Shown here: positions 44,286 to 53,108 of the stretch, in pieces
How the letters are laid out: each line of letters begins with the position of its first letter
Position numbering within the stretch: the first letter of the stretch is position 1
Notes under the pieces: model-generated
Told to the model about the DNA's origin: nothing
Databases searched by the model: none
What the model saw: the letters and a program-made list of their open reading frames with translations, nothing else
Assembly (NCBI GenBank): GCA_030425425.1
Contig: JAUIAO010000008.1
Coordinates: 1-64,000 of the forward strand
Source: Bacteroidia bacterium
Lineage (GTDB): Bacteria > Bacteroidota > Bacteroidia > Cytophagales > Cyclobacteriaceae
Direction: 5' to 3'
DNA length: 64,000 nucleotides
Made by a program: the position numbers and the translations under genes

Positions 44286-45127
44286 CAAAAAATCCAGGTA
44301 TAACCAAAAAGTAGAGTGACCACCACATGAATGACCACCACAATTAACATAATCAATGCGAAAGGCTTATGAGCTACATGCCAGTATTTAAAAAGCTTTT
44401 GCATACGATTGAGATTGGCTATTCGACTGCTTAGCGCAATTTCCGAACGCACCAAATTCATAACGGATCTTTGTTCTTTTTTGTCTGTGATCTGGGCATT
44501 GATCAATTTTTTCAATGACCTGATATATTTACCTTGTCTTCTTCTCGACTGTAGATACGATCCTTCCAGACAGGACTTATCGGCTAGTTCGTGGATGATT
44601 TGATCATTAGGCAGCTTGAGTGATTTGATTTTTTCAATGATCTTCTCTTGATTCGTTCGGATTTCTGTCAGACTCAGTTCACGACCTTCAATACTCCTGG
44701 GGATCTGGATATAAATGAACCTTCCGATAACACCACTCAAAACTACAGCCACCATGCTCCAGAAAGCAATTGATACTACTCCACCAAATTTGAAAGTAGT
44801 GTGAAACAGGATCAGGATTGGCCCGAGAGTGCAAAGAAAAATATGAAATTCCAGCAGGTATTTGAGCCTGATAACTCTGGTTAAAAAACCGTATTTCTTA
44901 GCAAGGGTATACATGACTACACCAATGGTAATCAATAACGTCCCAATAATTCCCAACCCGTGTCCAAATAGACCTGAAGGTTTGAACCAATCATATTGGG
45001 CGTGATAAAACCGTTCCTCAATGGGTGTTTTATAAAAGTCCATGCCCACATAGGAGATGTATGTCGTTACAAAAACTATTATGGATATCAGAACACCAAT
45101 GTAGGCTGTGTGAAATTTCTTAATCAT
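44285..45127 (-). CDS. Diheme cytochrome b-like membrane protein
   Basis: This 280-residue protein has TM helices near 8-28, 52-75, 90-112, 117-140 and 252-275, with a charged cytoplasmic loop (about 145-250). Two helices each carry HX13H: His95/His109 and His253/His267. That spacing is classical for two b hemes stacked across the membrane, each held by one His from each helix. The family could not be named, but a quinol-oxidising or quinone-reducing cytochrome b fits. It is the first gene of the eight-gene cytochrome operon. No convincing promoter was seen in the 210-bp gap upstream (45128-45337). Confidence 0.72.
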   Translation of the reverse strand: MIKKFHTAYIGVLISIIVFVTTYISYVGMDFYKTPIEERFYHAQYDWFKPSGLFGHGLGIIGTLLITIGVVMYTLAKKYGFLTRVIRLKYLLEFHIFLCTLGPILILFHTTFKFGGVVSIAFWSMVAVVLSGVIGRFIYIQIPRSIEGRELSLTEIRTNQEKIIEKIKSLKLPNDQIIHELADKSCLEGSYLQSRRRQGKYIRSLKKLINAQITDKKEQRSVMNLVRSEIALSSRIANLNRMQKLFKYWHVAHKPFALIMLIVVVIHVVVTLLFGYTWIF

Positions 45128-45260
45128 AAAAAATAGACCAGTCTGTGAGTCTTTTCGGACCCGACGAAAAAATGGTTGGTTGACTTCACAATTTATCTTG
45201 AATATTCTAAAAATAAACGTAAGGATTCGTTAAATCTGAGCGGTGAATCATGAATCACGT

Positions 45261-45285
45261 AAAAAGGTCAACGGCTGTCTGTTGA
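45261..45285 (-). terminator. Weak candidate terminator downstream of terC
   Basis: On the minus strand TCAAC (45285-45281) pairs with GTTGA (45272-45268) and is followed, after CC, by five T. The stem is only 5 bp with an 8-nt loop, so this is tentative. It would separate terC from the cytochrome operon. Confidence 0.3.
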
Positions 45286-45337
45286 AAATGGGATTTCAAT
45301 GATCTACCTATGGCCAACAGATTCATGATCATTTTGC

Positions 45338-46078
45338 CTATTCTTCAGAGATTCGTTTTCTCAGTTTGACTGGATTACGATTTTTTCTCATTCGCATATT
45401 GAGCATCTCCACTACGAGAGAGAAAAACACTGCGAAATAGATATAGCCTTTTGGTACATGATAATGAAGTGCTTCTACCATTAGCATGAAACCAATGAGG
45501 ATCAAAAAAGAAAGTGCGAGTACTTCTAGCGTTGGGTTTTTATTAATGAAGCCACTAATTCGATTCGAAAAGATCATCATGATTCCAATAGAAATAATCA
45601 CTGCTATGATCATTAAGATCACCTCTTCTGTTAGACCTATGGCAGTCAATATAGAATCAAATGAGAATATGATATCTAGTGCAATGATCTGAATGATGGT
45701 GCCAGCGAATGAATGAATTTTTCCTCCGGATTCGAGGTGCTCATCACCTTCCATTTTATGATGTATTTCCCTTGTACTTTTAAAAAGCAAAAACAATCCA
45801 CCAATGAGTAAGATCAAATCTCGGCTACTTATTTCATGATCCAATAGGCTAAAAAGCGGTTCTGTGAAGGTGATTATCCACGTTACTCCCAATAGTAAGC
45901 CTATTCTGAAAAGTAGGGCCAGACTGAGCCCCAGAGTTCTGGCTTTTCCTTGCTGCTCTTTTGGAAGCTTGTTCGTGACAATTGATATGAAAATGATATT
46001 ATCAACGCCTAAAACAATCTCTAAAAAAGTGAGGGTTGCCAATGCAACCCAGGCTTCAGCATGCAGGAAAATCTCCAT
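45338..46078 (-). CDS. TerC-family integral membrane protein
   Basis: This 246-residue protein has about seven TM helices and the TerC hallmarks LEIVLGVDNIIFISIV (near the N-terminus) and IIFSFDSILTAIGL (middle), whose Asp residues lie within the membrane. TerC/Alx-like proteins are linked to Mn2+ export and to loading of exported metalloproteins. The original tellurite-resistance label is historical. It starts 11 bp after the metK stop on the same strand and is probably co-transcribed with it. Confidence 0.92.
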   Translation of the reverse strand: MEIFLHAEAWVALATLTFLEIVLGVDNIIFISIVTNKLPKEQQGKARTLGLSLALLFRIGLLLGVTWIITFTEPLFSLLDHEISSRDLILLIGGLFLLFKSTREIHHKMEGDEHLESGGKIHSFAGTIIQIIALDIIFSFDSILTAIGLTEEVILMIIAVIISIGIMMIFSNRISGFINKNPTLEVLALSFLILIGFMLMVEALHYHVPKGYIYFAVFFSLVVEMLNMRMRKNRNPVKLRKRISEE

Positions 46079-46089
46079 GGTGGTTTATT

Positions 46090-47343
46090 TTACAGTCCGA
46101 AAGCAGACTTTACCTGATCTACAAAATCTAGTTTTTCCCAGGTAAATGTTTCAAAAGTCATTTCTTTGGATTCCCCTTCTCCGTTTTGGAAAGTTCTGGT
46201 GACTGTTTCTGAAGTACGTCCCATATGCCCATAAGCCGCAGCATCTTGGTACATCGGAGTTCTTAGTTTCAGTCTGGTTTCTATTGCGTAAGGAGTCATG
46301 TCAAATACTTCACTCACTTTTCTCGCAATCTCACCATCAGTCATATCCACATTGGCAGTACCGTAGGTGTTTACAAATATTCCCATAGGCTCCACTACAC
46401 CGATCGCATAGGAAACCTGCACCAATACTTCCTTACAAACACCAGCCGCGACCAAATTTTTAGCAATATGTCTTGTGGCATAAGCCGCCGATCTATCCAC
46501 TTTAGAAGGATCTTTGCCGGAGAACGCTCCTCCACCATGAGCACCTTTTCCACCATAAGTATCTACGATGATTTTTCTTCCAGTCAGTCCAGTGTCACCA
46601 TGAGGGCCACCAATCACAAATTTCCCGGTTGGGTTGATGTGGTACTTGATATCGTCATTGAATAGCTTTTGAAGTTCAGGGGTTAGCTGTGCTTTCACTC
46701 TTGGAATCAAAATATTGATAATATCGGACTTGATTTTATCCAGCATTTTCTGTTCTTCATCAAAATCATCATGCTGGGTAGAAACCACAATCGCATCTAT
46801 TCTTTGTGGCACATTGTCATCGGAGTATTCTATCGTTACCTGCGCTTTAGCGTCAGGCCTGAGGTAGGTGATTTCTTTATTATCTCTCCGAAGGTTAGCT
46901 AATTCGATCAAAAGCTTGTGAGAAATGTCCAATGCCAATGGCATGTAGTTTTCAGTCTCGTCCGTTGCATAGCCAAACATCATTCCCTGATCTCCAGCAC
47001 CCTGGAGCTTAGGGTCTGTTTTGTCCACACCCTGATTGATATCTGGCGACTGTTCATGTATTGCAGAAAGCACTCCACAAGAATGCGCTTCGAACATGTA
47101 TTCAGACTTAGTATATCCGATTTTTTCAATCACATCTCGTGCTAATTGCTGTACATCCAGGTAAGTTTTGGACTTCACTTCACCAGCTAAAATCACCTGA
47201 CCTGTAGTAACAAGTGTTTCACAAGCCACCTTTGATTGTGGGTCGAACGCTAGGAAATGATCAACCAGTGAATCTGAAATTTGGTCGGCTATTTTATCTG
47301 GGTGTCCTTCAGACACTGACTCTGATGTAAACAAGTATGACAT
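46090..47343 (-). CDS. metK: S-adenosylmethionine synthetase
   Basis: The ATG at 47343 gives 417 residues beginning [17 protein letters not shown], the standard start; a longer frame from 47409 adds 22 unrelated residues. It has [12 protein letters not shown], the ATP-binding [12 protein letters not shown], and the P-loop-like [16 protein letters not shown]. It makes SAM from methionine and ATP in the cytoplasm. It lies between an RsmI-like SAM-dependent methylase (upstream, 44-bp gap) and terC. A TAnnTTTG box in the gap suggests its own promoter. No SAM riboswitch-like structure fits in the 44 bp. Confidence 0.97.
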   Translation of the reverse strand: MSYLFTSESVSEGHPDKIADQISDSLVDHFLAFDPQSKVACETLVTTGQVILAGEVKSKTYLDVQQLARDVIEKIGYTKSEYMFEAHSCGVLSAIHEQSPDINQGVDKTDPKLQGAGDQGMMFGYATDETENYMPLALDISHKLLIELANLRRDNKEITYLRPDAKAQVTIEYSDDNVPQRIDAIVVSTQHDDFDEEQKMLDKIKSDIINILIPRVKAQLTPELQKLFNDDIKYHINPTGKFVIGGPHGDTGLTGRKIIVDTYGGKGAHGGGAFSGKDPSKVDRSAAYATRHIAKNLVAAGVCKEVLVQVSYAIGVVEPMGIFVNTYGTANVDMTDGEIARKVSEVFDMTPYAIETRLKLRTPMYQDAAAYGHMGRTSETVTRTFQNGEGESKEMTFETFTWEKLDFVDQVKSAFGL

Positions 47344-47363
47344 ATCAATTACTTTAAGGGTCG

Positions 47364-47371
47364 CAAATTTA
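47364..47371 (-). promoter_or_regulatory. Candidate -7 box for metK
   Basis: On the minus strand TAAATTTG (47371-47364) matches TAnnTTTG and lies 20 bp before the metK ATG. No TTTG was found at 19-bp spacing upstream, so only half of the promoter is supported. Confidence 0.35.
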
Positions 47372-47387
47372 TGATTTTGGTTGAATT

Positions 47388-48098
47388 TTAGGGTAATTGT
47401 CCCAAGCAAAACACAGCAGGTATTTTGTGAAGGTCTTTGTTAGACATTTTCCATTCCTTGACAGATTGAGTCAATATGAATTCTTGTTCTCCAAAAATGT
47501 CTGCTGAAACACTCAATTGTTGGTTAGGGTCCAGATGCGCAACAAGATCTTTTATTAAAGCAGTGTTTCTGAAAGGCGTTTCCATAAATACCTGCGTGTA
47601 GCCGGTTGCCTTCAAATCTCTGGATAAGTTTTTAATTGCCTTGGCACGATCAGATTTTTGTATAGGCAAATATCCATGAAATGTGAATTGCTGACCTGTA
47701 AATCCAGAACCAATCACAGCTGTCTGTATTGAAGAAGGGCCGGGAAGAGGCACAACCTTCAACTGATGACGGTGAGCGTATGCTACTGCCATGTGACCTG
47801 GGTCTGCCAGGCCGGGAAGGCCGGCTTCAGAAATAATTCCGATGTTTTCCCCGGTTTTCAAAGGATTCAGTATTTTATCGGCCTTTTCGTATGAGGTATT
47901 TTTATCCAGCACCTCAAACCTCAACGATGAAATATCAACGTCCAGTTTTAGACTACTGATAAAACGTCTGCTTGTTCTCACATTTTCTACCACAAAGTAC
48001 GAGGTGTTTTTGATCACATCAAGCACCATAGGAGCGAGAAAACTCCGGTCATTCGCAGAAGAAAGATACGTGGGTATGAGATATAAAGTGCCGCTCAT
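47388..48098 (-). CDS. SAM-dependent methyltransferase, RsmI/tetrapyrrole methylase family
   Basis: The ATG at 48098 gives 236 residues ([14 protein letters not shown]); a TTG three codons upstream is possible. The family core is visible: [15 protein letters not shown] (SAM-binding, as in RsmI) and [19 protein letters not shown], followed by [12 protein letters not shown]. RsmI 2'-O-methylates C1402 of 16S rRNA. This shorter Bacteroidota member lacks the RsmI C-terminal domain and diverges at the N-terminus, so the rRNA role is likely but not certain. It lies just upstream of metK, which supplies SAM. Confidence 0.85.
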   Translation of the reverse strand: MSGTLYLIPTYLSSANDRSFLAPMVLDVIKNTSYFVVENVRTSRRFISSLKLDVDISSLRFEVLDKNTSYEKADKILNPLKTGENIGIISEAGLPGLADPGHMAVAYAHRHQLKVVPLPGPSSIQTAVIGSGFTGQQFTFHGYLPIQKSDRAKAIKNLSRDLKATGYTQVFMETPFRNTALIKDLVAHLDPNQQLSVSADIFGEQEFILTQSVKEWKMSNKDLHKIPAVFCLGQLP

Positions 48099-48108
48099 GT
48101 AAGCCAAA

Positions 48109-48870
48109 TTAGGATAGAAAATTGAGCACCAATGTCAACAATTCTTTTGGCTTTTCCGCATGAACCCAATGTCCGGCACCATCCACCATTTCAATCTGGT
48201 AGTCTGAGAAATGCTTTTGAATGATCAATTCATCATCTGATTGGATGTAATTACTTTTTTTACCACCTATGAATAAAGTTGGCTTGTCAAATTGGGCAAC
48301 GTCTGGCAATCCTTCTCCGATCCGATCAATATGAGCCTCTAAAGCATCGAGGTTGATTTTCCAGGAATATTGATTCTCACTGTCGCGATTTAGGTTTTTG
48401 AGAATAAACTGCCGAACTCCAAAGTCTTTAATGATTTCTGATACTTTTTGGTCAGCTTCCTTTCGGGAATCCAGTTTTTCCAGAGCCACGGACCTGTAAG
48501 CCTTGAAGATTTGCTGATGATGTGGAGGATAAAATTTAGGAGCAATATCTACTACAATAAGTTTTTTTACCAATTCTGGATAGTGAGTCGCAAAATGCAT
48601 GGCTGTCTTACCACCCATGGAGTGGCCCATGACATGGGAAGAAATAATATTTTCATCTTCCATTAGTTCTTTTAAATCCTCGGCCATCACCTCGTAGTTC
48701 ATTTCAGTATCATGAGGAGAATTGCCATGATTTCGTTGATCAATAAGATAAACAGTAAAATGTTCTGAGAGATCCTTGCCCACTGTTTGCCAGTTGTCAG
48801 AAGAACCAAAAACTCCATGCAATATCAACAATGGGTCCCCTGACCCATATTTTCTAAAATTTAATTTCAT
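48109..48870 (-). CDS. Alpha/beta-fold esterase (YbfF-like)
   Basis: The ATG at 48870 gives 253 residues. It has the oxyanion segment HGVFGSSDNW, the nucleophile elbow GHSMGG, and the catalytic His in DGAGHWVHAEKP. IDQRNHGNSPHD is typical of the YbfF branch, which hydrolyses short acyl esters and thioesters. It is cytoplasmic. The gene lies 10 bp upstream of the methylase gene on the same strand. Between it and pdxJ is a 7 x 8-bp tandem repeat ending 21 bp before its start codon, which could affect its expression. Confidence 0.88.
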   Translation of the reverse strand: MKLNFRKYGSGDPLLILHGVFGSSDNWQTVGKDLSEHFTVYLIDQRNHGNSPHDTEMNYEVMAEDLKELMEDENIISSHVMGHSMGGKTAMHFATHYPELVKKLIVVDIAPKFYPPHHQQIFKAYRSVALEKLDSRKEADQKVSEIIKDFGVRQFILKNLNRDSENQYSWKINLDALEAHIDRIGEGLPDVAQFDKPTLFIGGKKSNYIQSDDELIIQKHFSDYQIEMVDGAGHWVHAEKPKELLTLVLNFLS

Positions 48871-48891
48871 CAAGAAATACTTTTTTTAAAC

Positions 48892-48947
48892 CCAATAACC
48901 CAATAACCCAATAACCCAATAACCCAATAACCCAATAACCCAATAAC
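48892..48947. repeat. Perfect 7 x 8-bp tandem repeat (CCAATAAC)
   Basis: Seven uninterrupted copies of CCAATAAC (GTTATTGG on the minus strand) fill the space between the pdxJ stop (48950) and the esterase start (48870), 21 bp upstream of that start codon. The unit is not a multiple of three but the array is non-coding. Perfect copies imply recent slippage and probable length variation between strains. Confidence 0.95.
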
Positions 48948-48949
48948 TG

Positions 48950-49663
48950 TTACTGCAATTGGCGCAAATACATCTGTATAGTGTTTTCTAAGCCGTAGTA
49001 CAGCGCATCACAAACTAGCGCATGTCCAATGGAGACCTCATCCAGAAAAGGAATTTTTTTCTCAAGATATTTCAAGTTGTGCAGATCAAGATCATGTCCG
49101 GCATTCAGTCCTAAACCGAGTTCTTTGGCTTTCTCAGCTGCGTTTACATAATCTGCTACAGCCATATCTTTGTTCTCATGAAATTGAGAGGCATACGGTT
49201 CTGTATAGAGCTCTATTCTATCCGCTCCGATTTTAGCTGCATATTCGACCATTTCTACATTTGGATCTACAAAAACAGAACACCTTACTCCCCAACTTTT
49301 GATTTTGGAAACAATTTCTGTCAGTAGTTTCTCATTTGCTTTGGTATCCCATCCGGCATTGGAAGTGATGGCATCAGGGCCATCCGGCACCAGTGTGGCT
49401 TGCGCAGGTCTCACTTTTTCGATGATGTCCAGATATCTTTTGTCTGGATAACCTTCTATATTAAATTCGGTAGTCACTGTATCTTTGAGCTGCATGACGT
49501 CATCAAAACGGATATGTCGTTCGTCTGGTCTGGGATGAACAGTGATTCCCTGAGCTCCGAATCGCTCACAGTCTTGTGCTACCTTGATCAGGTCAGGATT
49601 ATTCCCGCCACGAGCATTGCGCAAGGTTGCAATTTTGTTGATGTTTACACTAAGTTTGGTCAT
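48950..49663 (-). CDS. pdxJ: Pyridoxine 5'-phosphate synthase
   Basis: This 237-residue cytoplasmic enzyme condenses 1-deoxyxylulose 5-phosphate with 3-amino-2-oxopropyl phosphate in vitamin B6 synthesis. Typical features are [26 protein letters not shown], and [13 protein letters not shown] near the C-terminus. Length is normal. It is divergent from the YqeY gene across 46 bp and is the probable first gene of a minus-strand run pdxJ-esterase-methylase-metK-terC. Confidence 0.96.
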   Translation of the reverse strand: MTKLSVNINKIATLRNARGGNNPDLIKVAQDCERFGAQGITVHPRPDERHIRFDDVMQLKDTVTTEFNIEGYPDKRYLDIIEKVRPAQATLVPDGPDAITSNAGWDTKANEKLLTEIVSKIKSWGVRCSVFVDPNVEMVEYAAKIGADRIELYTEPYASQFHENKDMAVADYVNAAEKAKELGLGLNAGHDLDLHNLKYLEKKIPFLDEVSIGHALVCDALYYGLENTIQMYLRQLQ

Positions 49664-49709
49664 ATATTAATACACAGTATTCAAGGCAAAATTGTTCAAA
49701 AAATCGATT

Positions 49710-50159
49710 ATGAGTTTAAAGCAGAAAATAGAAGGAGAAATTAAGCAGGCAATGCTTAACAAGCAAAAGGAAAGACTTACACCTCTTAGAGCAATAAAAT
49801 CATTGATTCTGTTGGCGGAGACAGAAAAAGGAGGGGCTGACGGGTTGTCAGAAGATACTGAAATTAAATTGTTGACTAAGGCTGCAAAGCAGCGGAAAGA
49901 TTCTCTGGAAATCTACAATGAACAAGGCCGTGCGGATTTGGCGGAAAAAGAAGCCTCTGAGTTGAAGGTAATAGAGGAGTTTTTGCCGAAGCAAATGAGC
50001 GAGGAGGAATTAGAGTCTGAACTCAAAGAAGTAATTGCTCAAGTAGGTGCCGAGGGTCCGAAAGATATGGGCAAAGTAATGGGCGTGGCTACTAAAAAAT
50101 TTGCAGGAAGAGCAGATGGAAAAGCAATTTCCATGTTGACCAAGAAACTATTGAATTAG
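49710..50159 (+). CDS. GatB/YqeY domain protein
   Basis: The ATG at 49710 gives 149 residues (MSLKQKIEGEIKQAML), the typical start; a TTG 18 bp upstream is not needed. It is a small helical protein of the YqeY family, related to the tail domain of the GatB amidotransferase subunit (LIEFLPKQMS-like segment FLPKQMSEEEL, then GPKDMGKVMG). It may bind tRNA; its exact role is not established. It is first in a plus-strand run that reaches ompH, with CvpA starting 1 bp after its stop. Confidence 0.9.
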   Translation: MSLKQKIEGEIKQAMLNKQKERLTPLRAIKSLILLAETEKGGADGLSEDTEIKLLTKAAKQRKDSLEIYNEQGRADLAEKEASELKVIEEFLPKQMSEEELESELKEVIAQVGAEGPKDMGKVMGVATKKFAGRADGKAISMLTKKLLN

Positions 50160-50160
50160 A

Positions 50161-50700
50161 TTGAACTACCTCGATATTTTTTTACTGGTGGTATTGCTAA
50201 TTGGAGCTATCAAAGGATTTATGAAAGGCCTGATAGTGGAAGTGTTCTCCTTTTTGGCATTTTTTGTTGGTCTTTTTCTGGCAATAGAGCTTTCAATCCC
50301 CATTACCGACAAGTATTTCGGGAAGAGTGATTATTTTCAAGCAGTGTCTATAGGGGTTTTTGTGGTGTTGTTTCTGATTACAGTTATTTCTATTAATCTA
50401 CTTGCAAAAATTATCAGGAAGGCTTTTAAGCTCGCTGCTCTGGGAATGATAGATAGGATTTTAGGAACTATTGTAAGCACGATCAAATGGGCATTTATAG
50501 TCAGTGTGTTTTTTTGGGTCTTCGATTCCATCGGCATTCGCGTGCCTGATAAACTGGGGAAATCATCACTTATATACCCATATGTAGCAGATTTTGGACC
50601 GAAAACCTTTGAATGGATTGGAAATGAAGTACCTTTTATCGAGGATATGATAGATTCATTGAGAGAAATCGGGAAGAAAGGAAAATCAATTTACACTTAA
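50161..50700 (+). CDS. CvpA-family membrane protein
   Basis: This 179-residue inner-membrane protein has four TM helices and the CvpA start NYLDIFLLVVLLIGAIKGFMKGL. The start codon is TTG, 1 bp after the YqeY stop; the first Met would delete the first TM helix, so TTG is preferred. CvpA is linked to colicin V export and to envelope stress tolerance in other bacteria; here it sits upstream of outer-membrane assembly genes. Confidence 0.87.
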   Translation: MNYLDIFLLVVLLIGAIKGFMKGLIVEVFSFLAFFVGLFLAIELSIPITDKYFGKSDYFQAVSIGVFVVLFLITVISINLLAKIIRKAFKLAALGMIDRILGTIVSTIKWAFIVSVFFWVFDSIGIRVPDKLGKSSLIYPYVADFGPKTFEWIGNEVPFIEDMIDSLREIGKKGKSIYT

Positions 50701-50730
50701 TATTGTTGAACCTTTAGTTAATTCATATAA

Positions 50731-51489
50731 ATGCAAGTCAAAGAAGAAAACGGTTACCAGTTTATCGATGAGGGAGAAGGTGAGATTCTTCTTTTGTTAC
50801 ATGGCCTATTTGGTGCATTGAGTAATTGGGATGGTGTGGTCAATCATTTCTCCAAAAATTACAGAGTAATTATTCCTTTATTACCTATCTACACCATGCC
50901 TGTGAAGCAAGCTGGTCTGGAGGCTCTCAACAAATTCGTGGAGGAGTTTGTGACTGATCAAGGCATTTCTGATCTGAATATTATTGGCAATTCATTGGGA
51001 GGTCATGTTGGGTTGATCTTTACGCTGGCAAATGAAGACAAGGTGAAGCGTCTCATTTTGACAGGAAGTTCAGGGCTATTTGAAAACGCCATGGGTGGTT
51101 CTTTTCCTAGAAGAGGTTCATATGATTATATTCAGGAGCGAGTTGCTTACACGTTTTATGATCCGAAAACAGCTACAAAAGAGCTTGTCGATGAGGTTTT
51201 TGAAACTACTAAAAGCATCCCAAAAGCACTAAGAATAGTAGCAATAGCCAAATCAGCACAGCGGAACAATATGGCTGATGATATTCCAAATATCAAAGTT
51301 CCTACATTATTGATCTGGGGACTGAATGATACCATTACCCCGCCGTATGTAGCTCATGAATTTGACCGTTTGATTCCAAATACAACTCTTCGGTTCATTG
51401 ATAAATGCTGTCATGCACCTATGATGGAACAACCTGAGCAGTTCAACGTTATTCTAGAAGACTATCTACTCAATACTGATTACTCATGA
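50731..51489 (+). CDS. Alpha/beta-fold hydrolase
   Basis: This 252-residue protein has HGLFGALSNWDG (oxyanion region), GNSLGGHVGL (nucleophile elbow), an Asp in LLIWGLNDTITPP, and a C-terminal His (CCHAPMMEQPEQF). The substrate cannot be read from sequence. It overlaps the CBS-domain gene by 4 bp (ATGA), so the two are translationally coupled, and it belongs to the conserved Bacteroidota cluster leading to nadK and uppS. Confidence 0.86.
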   Translation: MQVKEENGYQFIDEGEGEILLLLHGLFGALSNWDGVVNHFSKNYRVIIPLLPIYTMPVKQAGLEALNKFVEEFVTDQGISDLNIIGNSLGGHVGLIFTLANEDKVKRLILTGSSGLFENAMGGSFPRRGSYDYIQERVAYTFYDPKTATKELVDEVFETTKSIPKALRIVAIAKSAQRNNMADDIPNIKVPTLLIWGLNDTITPPYVAHEFDRLIPNTTLRFIDKCCHAPMMEQPEQFNVILEDYLLNTDYS

Positions 51490-52151
51490 TTGCACAAGAT
51501 CTGATAAACTACATGATTCCACCATTGAAGCCAGGAGACCCTGTCATTCGCGCAAGGCAATGGATGGATGAAATGAGGTTGTCAGAGCTTCCCGTCGTAG
51601 ATAATGATACTTTTTTAGGAATATTAGATGCAGACTTGATCTTCGATGAAGAGTATGTTTATGCATCGGTCGGTGAGTATCCATTGATGGGTAAAAAATG
51701 TTGTGTTCCTGGTAATTCTCATTACTATGATATTTTGAAAACATCAAACATAGAAGGATGCAGGACGGTGGCCATAACTGATGAACACAATCATTATCTT
51801 GGAGTGGTTTCTATTGAAGACCTTGTCGGCACCTTTGCTCAAAATTCTTCTGTAAATACTCCCGGAGCAATCCTCGGGATCAAGTTGACAGTTCAAGATT
51901 ATTCTCTGGCAGAGATTAGTCGCATTGTAGAGAGCAATGATGCTAAGATTTTGAGTAGTTATTTAAGTCCACATCCTGCGAATCAATCTGATTTGCATCT
52001 CACGCTCAAGATCAACACAGAAGAAGTCTCTCATATAATTGCCTCTCTGGAAAAGAATGGGTTCATAATTGAGAATTCATTCAACACCAGAGATAGCAGT
52101 ATAGAGGAAAAAGAGCGAATTGACATTTTAATGAAATATCTCAAAATATAA
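51486..52151 (+). CDS. CBS-pair protein with ACT-like tail
   Basis: This 221-residue cytoplasmic protein has two CBS motifs (about 1-60, with DEMRLSELPVVDNDTFLGIL; about 70-120, with YLGVVSIEDLVG) and a C-terminal ACT-like alpha/beta domain (about 125-195). CBS pairs sense adenine nucleotides or SAM. Its fixed place just before nadK (3-bp gap) suggests it may sense a nucleotide linked to NAD(P), but that is inference. Confidence 0.85.
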   Translation: MIAQDLINYMIPPLKPGDPVIRARQWMDEMRLSELPVVDNDTFLGILDADLIFDEEYVYASVGEYPLMGKKCCVPGNSHYYDILKTSNIEGCRTVAITDEHNHYLGVVSIEDLVGTFAQNSSVNTPGAILGIKLTVQDYSLAEISRIVESNDAKILSSYLSPHPANQSDLHLTLKINTEEVSHIIASLEKNGFIIENSFNTRDSSIEEKERIDILMKYLKI

Positions 52152-52154
52152 TCC

Positions 52155-53030
52155 ATGTCAAAAGTAGCCATTCACGGTAGGCGCATAGATAGTGATGCTG
52201 TGAGCTATGTGAGTGAAATTATTCAAATCATCCAACAGTACGGACGAGAGATTTACGTAAGTGCGGCATTGGCAGAGCTGCCTACAGTGTTCGAATTATT
52301 GAAAGACTTTCCGCAGTACGATCAAGAACAGGACTTGGGAGAATTTGAGGCAATTTTTAGTCTTGGAGGAGATGGCACTTTGTTGGATACACTCACGCAT
52401 GTAGGGTCTTCAGAGGTTCCCATCCTTGGGGTTAATCTTGGCAGACTAGGCTTTTTAGCCGTCATTTCCAGAGAGAATATTAAAGAAGCATTGTCCGCTT
52501 TTTTCAATGGCCAATACAGTGTAGATAAGAGAACACTACTGGAGTTGGAGACTTCCGCTCCGTTGTTTGAAGGCAAAACATATGCCCTCAACGAGTTTGC
52601 TATTCTTAGGAAAGATACCTCTTCGATGATCGTGGTGGAAACATTTCTGGATGGCGAATTTTTAAATACATACTGGGCGGATGGGTTGATGATAGCAACT
52701 CCTACCGGCTCTACGGGATATTCCCTTAGCTGTGGCGGTCCTATTATCATGCCAGATACTGGCACATTCATTATTACACCAATCAGCCCACATAATCTGA
52801 ATGTAAGACCTTTGATTATTTCTGAAAATAGTGAATTGACAGTACGTGTGACTTTGCCGAATCAATCATATCAGATTTCTTTGGATAGTAGATCAGAAGC
52901 CGTGGAAGAGCAGATGAATTTATTACTGAGAAAAGCGCCATTTTATGCCAATCTTGTCAAAGTAAAAGGTGTGTCTTTTCCCGATACGCTCCGTACTAAG
53001 CTAAGTTGGGGCTTGGATAAGCGAAATTAA
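52155..53030 (+). CDS. nadK: NAD kinase
   Basis: This 291-residue cytoplasmic enzyme phosphorylates NAD to NADP. The invariant LGGDGTLLDT and NLGRLGFLAVI motifs and the later ATPTGSTGYSLSCGGP segment are all present, and length is standard. It lies between the CBS-domain gene (3 bp) and the first DUF6089 gene (78 bp), in the plus-strand run leading to uppS-bamA. Confidence 0.97.
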   Translation: MSKVAIHGRRIDSDAVSYVSEIIQIIQQYGREIYVSAALAELPTVFELLKDFPQYDQEQDLGEFEAIFSLGGDGTLLDTLTHVGSSEVPILGVNLGRLGFLAVISRENIKEALSAFFNGQYSVDKRTLLELETSAPLFEGKTYALNEFAILRKDTSSMIVVETFLDGEFLNTYWADGLMIATPTGSTGYSLSCGGPIIMPDTGTFIITPISPHNLNVRPLIISENSELTVRVTLPNQSYQISLDSRSEAVEEQMNLLLRKAPFYANLVKVKGVSFPDTLRTKLSWGLDKRN

Positions 53031-53108
53031 TCAGAATTTAATAGTAAGAAATCCACCATTCATCGAAGAGCATTAACTTTGAGATTCAATTACTTACATA
53101 TTTGTAAT

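Noticed and set aside
47344-47387. SAM riboswitch upstream of metK
   Set aside because: The gap is 44 bp, contains a TAnnTTTG box and no paired structure of the needed size.
48892-48947. CRISPR array or telomere-like sequence
   Set aside because: The unit is 8 bp with no spacers and there are no cas genes; it is a simple tandem repeat.
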